Assembly (NCBI RefSeq): GCF_024505045.1
Contig: NZ_JANIBM010000004.1
Span: 1 to 64,000 of the forward strand
Direction of reading: 5' to 3'
From: Methylomonas aurea
Lineage (GTDB): Bacteria > Pseudomonadota > Gammaproteobacteria > Methylococcales > Methylomonadaceae
Length of the DNA stretch: 64,000 bases
The position numbers and the translations under genes were made by a program. Below, piece after piece: positions 37,087 through 45,422 of this stretch. The notes under the pieces are model-generated. The model saw only the letters and a program-made list of their open reading frames with translations. It searched no databases and was not told the origin of the DNA. Position 1 is the stretch's first letter; each line of letters starts with the position of its first letter.

Positions 37087-39238
37087 GCATCGTTCCAAAT
37101 TCAAAAACCGGTAGCTGGAGCAGAAAACCAGCCCCGCCATTATATGACGTATCGACCCAAATCACGCCGCCATGTTCTTCGACGATTTTTTTGACGATGG
37201 CCAGGCCCAGACCAGTACCCTTGGACTTGCTGGTAACGTAGGGTTCGAAAATGGTTTCGATTTGATCGGCATTCAGGCCGCTGCCGTTGTCGTACAAACC
37301 CACTTCGACATAATCGGTGTTATTGCGCGTGACTTTGCCGATTTTAATCGTGATATGGCATTTTTCCGCAGTGGCTTCTTGAGCGTTCTTGATCAGGTTA
37401 TGCAGCACTTGGCGAATACTGACCGGATCGACCTCGACGATGACGTGTTGGCTGGCGGCGGCCATCGCGAAGGTAATTCCGGATGGCAGGTACAGCGTGG
37501 TGACCTGCTGGATCAAATCCACCAGATTGATTTTTTCGACCTGCTTTTTCGACGGTCGGGCGTACTCGGAGAAGTCATCGACCATGCGTTTCATCGCTTC
37601 AACTTGCTGGACGATGGTGCGGGTGCCGCGCTGCAGAAATTCGGCTGAGCCATCCTGCAGCTCTTTGGATAGCTTGTGTTGCAAACGTTCGGCGGATAGC
37701 TGAATCGGTGTCAATGGATTCTTGATTTCGTGGGCCAGGCGCCGGGCTACCTCACCCCAGGCCGCGTTTTTCTGGGCTTGAATCAAATCGGTGACGTCGT
37801 CGAATACCACCACGGCGCCGGTGCGGGCGCCGTGTTGCGAAAACAGCGGAGTGCCGCGGCACAGCAACTCCTGGCGGCCGTTCGGGCCGAGAAAGACGAT
37901 GCGCTGTTCCCAGATGTCGTCGGCTTTTTCCAGCAGGCTTTGGATTGCCGTCAACACGTCGGCCAGTTCGGGGTGGAGTCCGGCCAAGGCCGGCAGATTC
38001 TGGCCGACGAAATGGCTGACCGGGATGTGCAAAATCCGGTAGGCGGCCTGGTTGGCGGTGCGGATGAAGTATGCGGCGTCGAAACTGATTACGCCGGCGG
38101 TCAGGTTGGCGAGGATGGTTTCCAGGTAGGCGCGCTGGTTTTCCACCTCCAGGCCGGCGGCGCGGGTTTCGTCGCGGGAACGGGCGATGCGCCGGGTCAT
38201 CTGGTTGAACGATTCGACCAGAAAGCCCAGGTCGTCCTGGCTCATCACCGGCAATTGCTGCTGATAATCGCCGTCGGCGACTGCCTGGGTGCCTTTTACC
38301 AATTCCCGGACCGGAGCGACGATATTGCGGATGCTGATAAAGGCCACCCAGATCGCCGCCAACATGCTTAACAACAGCACCAGCAACAGAATCAGCGAAA
38401 AGCTGGTTTTCAGCGAGTCGCGCAGGAAATTCATTTCCTGGTAGCGAATGAAGGCGAATTCGATCGAATCGGCCAAATCGGTGACCCGCACCGGAATCGG
38501 ATACAGCACCTGTAAGAAACGGCTCTGGTCGGCTTCGATCGCGACGATGATGCGCACCAGCATTTCGTCGTTGTCGCCGGGATCGAAGGCAAAATATTCC
38601 TTGTTCTGTTTCAATTGCAGCCAGATTTGCTCGTCGGGCAAATGCGGCAGAATGTCGCTGGGGTTGATGCTGCTGGAGGCCAGAATCCGGCCTTGGTTGG
38701 TGAATACCGCCAGTTCCAGCGCCCCCGATTCGCGCCACAATGAACCGACTTCCAATGCAATCAGCGTTTCCGATTTGTGCTGCAATTGCTCCGCCATTTG
38801 CTTGGTTTGCTTGATGTGCCAGTTCATGCGCTGATTCATCGCAGACTGGCTCAGTTCCAGCGCGTCGTCCATGGCGCGGTCGATTTCGACGTTAAACCAG
38901 CTGTCGATGCCCTGGTGCAGGAACTGTACCGAAAAGTAGAACACGATCGCCGCCGGTGCCAGCGCCAACAACACGAACAGCGAGACCATGCGCGTGGTGA
39001 GTTTGGAGCCGGCTTCCTTTTTCTTCAGCTCCCGCACTAGCGAATAGGCGTTCACCACCACCAGTCCCAGCAGGATCACCGAACCCAGGGTGTTGATCAC
39101 CAACAACCAAGAATACATTTCGCCGAGTTCCGACGACTCCTGGGTGGCGCTGCTCATCAGTTGCAGCGATAACAGCACGAAACCGAACAGAATGACGATG
39201 GACGCGCTGGCCGGCAGCTTCATTTTTGAATAGGCCAT
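37079..39238 (-). CDS. ntrY: NtrY-like membrane sensor histidine kinase
   Basis: This 719-residue kinase has three N-terminal membrane helices (about 12-28, 43-63, 84-107), a large periplasmic sensing domain (about 108-278), a fourth helix (279-303), HAMP, a PAS domain (about 373-480), the phospho-acceptor H503 in RRLAHEIKNPLTPIQ, and an ATPase domain with NLIKNAQEA and GTGLGLAIVKKIVEEHGG. This is the NtrY layout, linked in other bacteria to nitrogen or redox control. ATG at 39238 has GGAG close by; a second ATG at 39223 overlaps the upstream stop as ATGA and is also possible. It is co-transcribed with ntrX. Confidence 0.92.
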   Translation of the reverse strand: MAYSKMKLPASASIVILFGFVLLSLQLMSSATQESSELGEMYSWLLVINTLGSVILLGLVVVNAYSLVRELKKKEAGSKLTTRMVSLFVLLALAPAAIVFYFSVQFLHQGIDSWFNVEIDRAMDDALELSQSAMNQRMNWHIKQTKQMAEQLQHKSETLIALEVGSLWRESGALELAVFTNQGRILASSSINPSDILPHLPDEQIWLQLKQNKEYFAFDPGDNDEMLVRIIVAIEADQSRFLQVLYPIPVRVTDLADSIEFAFIRYQEMNFLRDSLKTSFSLILLLVLLLSMLAAIWVAFISIRNIVAPVRELVKGTQAVADGDYQQQLPVMSQDDLGFLVESFNQMTRRIARSRDETRAAGLEVENQRAYLETILANLTAGVISFDAAYFIRTANQAAYRILHIPVSHFVGQNLPALAGLHPELADVLTAIQSLLEKADDIWEQRIVFLGPNGRQELLCRGTPLFSQHGARTGAVVVFDDVTDLIQAQKNAAWGEVARRLAHEIKNPLTPIQLSAERLQHKLSKELQDGSAEFLQRGTRTIVQQVEAMKRMVDDFSEYARPSKKQVEKINLVDLIQQVTTLYLPSGITFAMAAASQHVIVEVDPVSIRQVLHNLIKNAQEATAEKCHITIKIGKVTRNNTDYVEVGLYDNGSGLNADQIETIFEPYVTSKSKGTGLGLAIVKKIVEEHGGVIWVDTSYNGGAGFLLQLPVFEFGTMHE

Positions 39239-39786
39239 AAGCTCCAATGGCTGGAAAGAAACCAACGGTGATCCAGATACGCCACCGGGCGTAGCGGAAT
39301 CGGCAGCGCCTCGCGGTTAAACTCGCTACGCACCGCCAGTTGATAATAGCGGCCGGGTTGCAGTACGGCAGCTGGGATCGGTTGTTGGTCGCGCACGCTG
39401 GCCATGAAATGCAGCGCGGCGCTCAGGGTCAAAAACATCTCGCTATGATTTTGCGGGGTTTGCACTGCGTATTGGTTCAATAGCGCGTGAAACTGCAACC
39501 GGTAGCGCTGCTTGCTGCGATAGGCGACGCTGTCCCACAGCCAGCCCGGTTCGCGCAATTCCATCACCACGTCCCAGGTCAACGGCACGCCTTTGTCCAG
39601 CGCCACTTTGGCGACGGGGCTCAGCCGATACTCGATCTGGCTGGCGATGGTCGCGGTATCGCCTTCGGTTTGCAATTCGGCGTACTCTATCCGGGCGGCG
39701 TAGTTTCCGGCCCAGGCCGGCGCCGAACCCAATGCCAGGCATAATGCAAACAGGCTTTGGCTAAACCGCTTTGCGCAGCTTGGCAT
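39220..39786 (-). CDS. DUF4390 family exported protein
   Basis: This 188-residue protein has a signal peptide (SLFALCLALGSAPAWA, cleaved near residue 26) and the DUF4390 domain with IEYRLSPVAKVALDKGVPL and REPGWLWDSVAYRSKQRYRL. The family lies next to ntrYX in many beta- and gammaproteobacteria, and its function is unknown. Its ATG lies 26 bp inside the end of rsmB and its stop overlaps ntrY, so it is in the same operon and may assist the NtrY periplasmic sensor. Confidence 0.88.
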   Translation of the reverse strand: MPSCAKRFSQSLFALCLALGSAPAWAGNYAARIEYAELQTEGDTATIASQIEYRLSPVAKVALDKGVPLTWDVVMELREPGWLWDSVAYRSKQRYRLQFHALLNQYAVQTPQNHSEMFLTLSAALHFMASVRDQQPIPAAVLQPGRYYQLAVRSEFNREALPIPLRPVAYLDHRWFLSSHWSLWPIQK

Positions 39787-41056
39787 AATAAAAGCCGTCC
39801 ATTTGCCGTTCCCCGGTCAAGATTTGCCGGCCGTGCGGGCGGGCCAGGCCCCAATGCGCGTCTATCGCCACCTCTTCGGCGTCGGTGCGGGCCGCCAGAA
39901 ATGCGGCGACTTGCTGTTCGTTTTCCGCTTTCAGCACCGAGCAGGTAGCGTAAAGCAGGATGCCACCGGGACTGAGCAGTTGCCATGCCGCATGCAGGAT
40001 TTTGGCTTGCGTGGCCTGCAATGCGGTAATGTCATCCGGTCGACGTAGTAATTTGATGTCCGGGTGGCGGCGGATTACGCCTAAACCGGAGCAGGGAGCG
40101 TCCAGCAAAATTCGCTGAAAACGGCGCGGTCCGGCCCAATCGGCGGGGTTTCCGGCGTCGGCCACCAAGGTTTCGGCCTGCAAATGCAGCCGGGCCAGAT
40201 TCTCCTCGACCCGTTGCAGACGCTGGGCGTCGACGTCGATTGCCACCAGCCCGGCCAACGCCGGCTGCCGTTCCAGGATCGCAGCGGTCTTTCCGCCCGG
40301 CGCCGAGCACATGTCCAGTACCCAGTCGCCGGCTTCGGCGTCGATAAGTTCGGCTGCCAGTTGGGCGGCGGCGTCTTGCACCGAGACCTGGCCTGCGCTG
40401 AATCCGGGCAATTGCTCGACCGCCACGGCCTGATCCAGACGAATCGCCGTGTCGCAGCAATCGACCGGCTGCCCGGCAATACCCTGCGCCGCCAATTGGT
40501 CCAGGTAGGTTTCGCGACTGGTCTGCCGTTGATTGACCCGCAAAAACATCGGTGCGGCTTGGTCGTTGGCGTGCAGAATTTTTTCCTGGTGTTCGGGCCA
40601 GTCGCGGCACAGCGCGTCGATAATCCATTGCGGATGGTTGAGTCGGGCCTGTTGATCCCGGTCTGCGGCTTGCAACAGGCTTTCCGCGTCCCGCAAATAC
40701 TGCCGGAGTACGCCGTTAACCAAGCCTCTCGCCCAAGGTTTGTGGCTGGTGGCGGCAACGGTTTCCGAAACGGCGGCGTGCGGTTTGACGCGCATGTGTT
40801 GCAGTTGGTAAAGGCCGACCAACAGCAGGGTCTTGATGTCGGCGTCCTTGGCCTTTAGCGGCTTGCCGAGCAGTTTGCCTAACGCGAAATCCAGCGCGTA
40901 ATAGTGGCGAACCACGCCGTAGCATAAGGCCTGGACGAAGGCCCTGTCTTTGCTGTCCTTCAGCTTGGGCAGGCCGTGTTCCAGAGCCGCTGTCAGCGAT
41001 TGGCCGTCGCCGATGACCTTGGCCAGAATTTGCGCCGCGCAGCCGCGAAGATTCAT
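39761..41056 (-). CDS. rsmB: 16S rRNA m5C967 methyltransferase
   Basis: RsmB methylates C967 of 16S rRNA with SAM. The 431-residue protein has an N-terminal NusB-like RNA-binding domain (residues 1-140) and a Rossmann methyltransferase domain with MCSAPGGKTAAIL (SAM site), LDAPCSGLGVIRRHPD and YATCSVLKAENE, whose Cys residues are catalytic in this family. The ATG at 41056 overlaps the fmt stop as ATGA. The order def-fmt-rsmB is conserved widely. Confidence 0.97.
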   Translation of the reverse strand: MNLRGCAAQILAKVIGDGQSLTAALEHGLPKLKDSKDRAFVQALCYGVVRHYYALDFALGKLLGKPLKAKDADIKTLLLVGLYQLQHMRVKPHAAVSETVAATSHKPWARGLVNGVLRQYLRDAESLLQAADRDQQARLNHPQWIIDALCRDWPEHQEKILHANDQAAPMFLRVNQRQTSRETYLDQLAAQGIAGQPVDCCDTAIRLDQAVAVEQLPGFSAGQVSVQDAAAQLAAELIDAEAGDWVLDMCSAPGGKTAAILERQPALAGLVAIDVDAQRLQRVEENLARLHLQAETLVADAGNPADWAGPRRFQRILLDAPCSGLGVIRRHPDIKLLRRPDDITALQATQAKILHAAWQLLSPGGILLYATCSVLKAENEQQVAAFLAARTDAEEVAIDAHWGLARPHGRQILTGERQMDGFYYAKLRKAV

Positions 41057-41979
41057 GAGCCGAGCACGACGCCGGCGGCCGGATGCGCGTTCAGGAAATC
41101 CTTACCGTTGATGCGCTTGCCGCCGGGCAGTTGCACTTCCAGCAGTCGAAGCATGTCTTTGCCGGTGGCAACGTCCAGGGCCGGCGCCGAACAGTCTACA
41201 GTTCCTGGGGGGGCGCTTGTCGACCTATTCAATACTTCGCTGCGCCAGATCCGTAATACCTGGCCTTTGAACGTGGTTTGCGCCACCGGCCAGGCGTTTA
41301 GGCCGCGGATTTTCCGGTCCAGTTCGATAGCCGCTTGCCGCCAGTCGATTGATGCTTCCTGTTTTTCCAGTTTATGGGCGTAGGTCACCAGGCTTTCGTC
41401 CTGGGCTTCGGCTTGCACCGTGCCGTTTTCGATCATATCCACGACTTTCAGTAAAGCGTCGGCACCGAGTTCGGCCAGACGATCGTGCAGTTCGCCGGAT
41501 GTGGTGTGGGCACCGATCGGGCACTCGACCTTGTAAAGCATGTCGCCGGCGTCGAGTTTTTTGACGACCTTCATGATCGTGACCCCGGTCTTGCTGTCGC
41601 CGGCCATCACTGCGCGGTGGATCGGCGCCGCGCCGCGCCAGCGCGGCAATAACGAGCCGTGGACGTTGATGCAGCCGAATTTGGGGGTGTCGAGCACGGT
41701 TTGCGGCAGGATCAGGCCGTAGGCAATGACGACCATCAAGTCGGGTTGCAAATCGGCCAGCGCCTGAATGGCTTCGGCCGATTTGAAGTTTTCCGGTTGG
41801 GCGACCGGAATCCCCGCTGTCAGCGCCAAGTCTTTTATCGGGCTGGGCGTCAGTTTTCGGCCGCGGCCGGCCGGCCGGTCCGGTTGGGTATAGGCTGCGA
41901 CCACCTCGTGCGGCGAATCGATTAGGGCTTGCAGGGTCGGGACGGCAAATTCCGGGGTACCGGCGAAAACGATTCTCAT
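41053..41979 (-). CDS. fmt: Methionyl-tRNA formyltransferase
   Basis: Fmt formylates initiator Met-tRNA using 10-formyl-THF. The 308-residue protein starts MRIVFAGTPEFAVPTLQAL, with the catalytic region INVHGSLLPRWRGAAPIHRA (His and the SLLP loop) and a C-terminal OB-like tRNA-binding domain from about residue 205. It follows def by 2 bp and precedes rsmB with a 4-bp overlap. Confidence 0.98.
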   Translation of the reverse strand: MRIVFAGTPEFAVPTLQALIDSPHEVVAAYTQPDRPAGRGRKLTPSPIKDLALTAGIPVAQPENFKSAEAIQALADLQPDLMVVIAYGLILPQTVLDTPKFGCINVHGSLLPRWRGAAPIHRAVMAGDSKTGVTIMKVVKKLDAGDMLYKVECPIGAHTTSGELHDRLAELGADALLKVVDMIENGTVQAEAQDESLVTYAHKLEKQEASIDWRQAAIELDRKIRGLNAWPVAQTTFKGQVLRIWRSEVLNRSTSAPPGTVDCSAPALDVATGKDMLRLLEVQLPGGKRINGKDFLNAHPAAGVVLGS

Positions 41980-41981
41980 GC

Positions 41982-42494
41982 CTATCCTTGATGTCCTTGA
42001 GCGCGGTGGATTTTATCCAGCTTGGCTTTGATCCGGTTGCGTTTGAACGGCGACAGGTAATCGACGAACAGTTTGCCTTCCAAATGGTCCATCTCGTGCT
42101 GAATGCAGACCGCCAACAGATCGCGGGCTTCGAGCTCGAAACTGTCGCCGTTGCGGTCCAGCGCTTTAACTTTGATATGCTCGGCGCGGCTGACCTTTTC
42201 GAAGAAGCCCGGCACCGACAGGCAGCCTTCTTCCGACTCTTCGACCCCGTCGCGTTCGACGATCTGCGGATTGATCAGGCAGATCGGATCGTCCTTGTTT
42301 TCGGAGACGTCCATCACGATCACTCTCTTGTGTACGTTGACCTGGGTGGCGGCTAGGCCGACGCCCTTGGCCGAATACATGGTTTCGATCATGTCGTCGA
42401 CGAGCTTTTTGATGCCGGCGTCGACCTGTTCCACCTCGCTGGCGACAGTGCGCAAACGTTTGTCGGGGAACTCCAAAATCGTAAGAATACTCAC
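41982..42494 (-). CDS. def: Peptide deformylase
   Basis: Def removes the N-formyl group from new proteins. This 170-residue class I enzyme has all three metal motifs: [16 protein letters not shown] and QHEMDHLEG (Cys and two His bind Fe2+, Glu is catalytic). It is the first gene of the def-fmt-rsmB-DUF4390-ntrY-ntrX unit; the promoter should lie in the 240-bp divergent gap before the LysM gene. Confidence 0.98.
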   Translation of the reverse strand: MSILTILEFPDKRLRTVASEVEQVDAGIKKLVDDMIETMYSAKGVGLAATQVNVHKRVIVMDVSENKDDPICLINPQIVERDGVEESEEGCLSVPGFFEKVSRAEHIKVKALDRNGDSFELEARDLLAVCIQHEMDHLEGKLFVDYLSPFKRNRIKAKLDKIHRAQGHQG

Positions 42495-42734
42495 GTTTTA
42501 CTCCGAATTGCTGAAATCGATGGCAGGGATTCTATCCGAAATCGGCCCGGGTTTGCATGTTGCGGCCGAGTGGAATCATCGTGGCGTACTGCTGGCAATC
42601 TGCGCCAATTCATCTAAACTGTGCGGAAATTTCGATTGGCGGCCGGCGGCGATTGCACCGGCCGGCGCATATCATGTCCGGTGCCGGTTATGGGTGTCGG
42701 GTAGGCTAATCACTGGCTTCGGCAGGAAAAAATT

Positions 42735-43766
42735 ATGTTGCTTCGTACCGTTATGGGTATCGCGTTTTCGCTATTGGCCGCCGCTGCACGGGCCGACGAA
42801 TTGCAGATTAACCCAAACCATCCCGACCAGTACACGGTGGTGAAAGGCGATACGCTGTGGGATATCTCCGGCAAATTTTTGCAACATCCGTGGCAATGGC
42901 CTGAACTCTGGCATAACAATCCGCAAGTGAAAGACCCGCACTGGATCTATCCGGGCGACACCTTGTATTTTTCCTACGTCGACGGTAAACCAAGGCTCAG
43001 TTTGACGCCGGGCGATGCGAGCGAAGAAAAGCTATTGCCGCGAGTGCGCGAGTCGTCGGTCGAACAGGCCATACGTATGGTGCCTAGCGATGCCATTATC
43101 CAGTTTCTGAATTCGCCGAAAGTGGTGACGGCCGAGGAGTTACAACGCGCACCGTACGTGATCGGTTTCGTCGGCGAGCATTTGATCGGCGGTGCCGGAG
43201 ACGGGGTTTATGTCCGCGCGATCGAAGACCCACAAGGCTTGGGTTATACCATTTACCGCCAAGGTAAACCCTACATCAGTCCGGTGACTAAAGAGATTCT
43301 GGGATACGAGGCCCAGTTCATCGCCGATACCACGTTGCAGACGCCCGGCGATCCAGCGACGTTAGTGATCAACAAGTCCGATTTGGAGGTTCAGCGCGGC
43401 GACCGCTTGATGTTGACCTCGGAGGGTGAATTGGCGTTGAACTATTTCCCGCGCCCGCCGGAAAAACAAATCATCGGCAGCATCATCCGGGTGATGGGCG
43501 GCGTATCGCAGATCGGCCAGCACGACGTGGTGGTGATCGACAAAGGGAGCATCGATGGTATCGAAATCGGCCATGTATTCGATGTTTATCGGCGCGGCAA
43601 TGTAATGCTGGATCGCTACCAGTCTCCGGAAGGGGTTGCGGTAAAAATGCCGGACGAAATTGCCGGCGAATTGATGGTATTCCGTACCTTCGAGCGAGTT
43701 AGCTACGCTCTGGTGATGAAGGCTTCGGCGGCAATGCATACCTTGGACAGGGTTCAGACACCTTGA
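42735..43766 (+). CDS. Exported LysM domain protein
   Basis: This 343-residue protein has a signal peptide (GIAFSLLAAAARA, cleaved near residue 21) and one LysM peptidoglycan-binding domain (YTVVKGDTLWDISGKFL to WIYPGDTLYF, about 33-80). The rest is a long beta-rich region with no catalytic motif I recognise. A LysM protein with this start lies next to dprA in many gammaproteobacteria. It probably sits at the cell wall. It diverges from def and is followed after 66 bp by dprA. Confidence 0.88.
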   Translation: MLLRTVMGIAFSLLAAAARADELQINPNHPDQYTVVKGDTLWDISGKFLQHPWQWPELWHNNPQVKDPHWIYPGDTLYFSYVDGKPRLSLTPGDASEEKLLPRVRESSVEQAIRMVPSDAIIQFLNSPKVVTAEELQRAPYVIGFVGEHLIGGAGDGVYVRAIEDPQGLGYTIYRQGKPYISPVTKEILGYEAQFIADTTLQTPGDPATLVINKSDLEVQRGDRLMLTSEGELALNYFPRPPEKQIIGSIIRVMGGVSQIGQHDVVVIDKGSIDGIEIGHVFDVYRRGNVMLDRYQSPEGVAVKMPDEIAGELMVFRTFERVSYALVMKASAAMHTLDRVQTP

Positions 43767-43832
43767 TCCTTGTCACGAAGCGGGGCCTAGGTTTGGCGGC
43801 CTGGGATTGAGCATTTCGATTGGTCGGCTGCA

Positions 43833-44930
43833 TTGGACCTGGCGCGCAATTCCGAACTGAAATACTGGTTGGCGTTGCTGCGTATGCCGGGTGTCGGCGG
43901 CGGAACGATTCAGCGCTTGCTCGAGCATTTCGAACCCGAAATGATTTTCTCAGCGTCCCGCGCCAGCCTTGGCGCGCTCGGATTTAGCGACAGATTAATA
44001 TCCCTGCTGCAGGCGCCGGACTGGCAAGCCGTCGAAACCGATCTGGCTTGGCTGGAGCAAGCCGGTAACCATGCGTTTACGCTACGCGATCCGGAATATC
44101 CGCCTCAATTGAAAGAAATCGATCGGCCGCCGCCGGTGCTGTTCGTCAAAGGCGATCCGGCCGTGTTGGCCGAGCCGCAGTTGGCGATCGTCGGCAGCCG
44201 CAATCCATCCCCGGTCGGCATCAGCACCGCACTCCAGTTTGCCGAAGTGTTGGCGGGTGCTGGTTTGGTCATTACCAGCGGTTTGGCGTTGGGTATCGAT
44301 GCCGCCAGCCACCAAGGAGCTTTGAACGCTAACGGCCGTACCGTTGCCGTGGCCGGCACCGGGCTGGACCGGGTTTATCCGGCCCGGCATAAGGACTTGG
44401 CCATGCAAATCGTCGAGCACGGCGCTTTGGTATCCGAATTTCCGCCCGGTACCGGCGCCAAGGCCAGCCATTTTCCGCTCCGAAACCGCATAATTAGCGG
44501 CCTATGTCTCGGCTTGCTGGTGGTCGAGGCGGCGCAGCAGAGCGGGTCGCTGATCACGGCGCGGCTGGCGCTGGAGCAAAACCGGGAGGTGTTTGCGATT
44601 CCGGGCTCGATCCATAATCCGTTGGCGCGCGGCTGCAACGCCCTGATTCGGCAAGGTGCGAAACTGGTGGAGACCGCCGAGGATATTTTTGAAGAATTAG
44701 GCCAATATAATCAACAAAGTATGCGAGCCGAGCCGGAATCGGCGCAGACTGTGCTTGACCTGGAACAACAAAATCTATTGAATTTGATTCCGTACAGCCC
44801 TACAACCGTCGATGCTCTGGTGCACGCGGGTACCTGGTCGGTCGAAGAGGTGTCTTCGATGTTGCTAGTGTTGGAGCTGCAGGGCTACGTGGCCGGCATT
44901 GCCGGCGGTAGCTACCTTCGAATCAAATAA
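43833..44930 (+). CDS. dprA: DNA processing protein DprA (Smf)
   Basis: DprA loads RecA on incoming single-stranded DNA during natural transformation. The 365-residue protein has an N-terminal SAM-like domain, the Rossmann-fold core (AIVGSRNPSPVGISTAL, SGLALGIDAASHQGAL, SEFPPGTGAKASHFPLRNR) and a C-terminal winged-helix domain. The start is uncertain: TTG at 43833 is the first usable codon and has no clear ribosome site. Its presence suggests competence potential, although no com or pil genes are here. Downstream genes smg and topA follow closely. Confidence 0.93.
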   Translation: MDLARNSELKYWLALLRMPGVGGGTIQRLLEHFEPEMIFSASRASLGALGFSDRLISLLQAPDWQAVETDLAWLEQAGNHAFTLRDPEYPPQLKEIDRPPPVLFVKGDPAVLAEPQLAIVGSRNPSPVGISTALQFAEVLAGAGLVITSGLALGIDAASHQGALNANGRTVAVAGTGLDRVYPARHKDLAMQIVEHGALVSEFPPGTGAKASHFPLRNRIISGLCLGLLVVEAAQQSGSLITARLALEQNREVFAIPGSIHNPLARGCNALIRQGAKLVETAEDIFEELGQYNQQSMRAEPESAQTVLDLEQQNLLNLIPYSPTTVDALVHAGTWSVEEVSSMLLVLELQGYVAGIAGGSYLRIK

Positions 44931-44938
44931 AGGTTCTA

Positions 44939-45406
44939 ATGAAAGAAGATATTTTTGATGTGCTGATATATCTGTTTGAAAACTATCTGGATGGCGATAG
45001 CGATAACTACCCCGATACTTCAATCATTGCCAGCGAATTGTTGGATGCCGGTTTTCAGCAGCCGGATGTCAATAAAGCCTTCGATTGGCTGGAGTCGTTG
45101 GCGGAAATGGACAGCATATCGCCGGCGATTTCGTCGTCTTTTCGGATTTTCAGCCAGCAGGAAATTGCCGTTTTCGATTTGGAATGCCGCGATTTTCTGA
45201 TGTATCTGGAGCATGCCGGGATTCTGACGCCCGGCAACCGCGAGATCGCTATCGATCGTGCCATGGCTTTGAAAGACGAAAACATCACCATCGACAAGCT
45301 GAAATGGATCGTTTTGATGGTGTTGTTGAGCCAACCCGGCGACAGCGCCGCATTTTCCAGAATGGAAGACATCGTCTACGATCTGATACCGAATTCTTTA
45401 CACTGA
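44939..45406 (+). CDS. smg: Smg family protein (DUF494)
   Basis: This 155-residue acidic helical protein starts MKEDIFDVLIYLFENYLDGD, the DUF494 signature, and ends with the conserved PGDSAAFSRMEDIVYD. Smg is found between dprA and topA in most gammaproteobacteria and its molecular role is not known. It starts 8 bp after dprA and is followed by topA after 16 bp, so it is co-transcribed with both. Confidence 0.95.
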   Translation: MKEDIFDVLIYLFENYLDGDSDNYPDTSIIASELLDAGFQQPDVNKAFDWLESLAEMDSISPAISSSFRIFSQQEIAVFDLECRDFLMYLEHAGILTPGNREIAIDRAMALKDENITIDKLKWIVLMVLLSQPGDSAAFSRMEDIVYDLIPNSLH

Positions 45407-45422
45407 GGCTTTTACCGACTAT

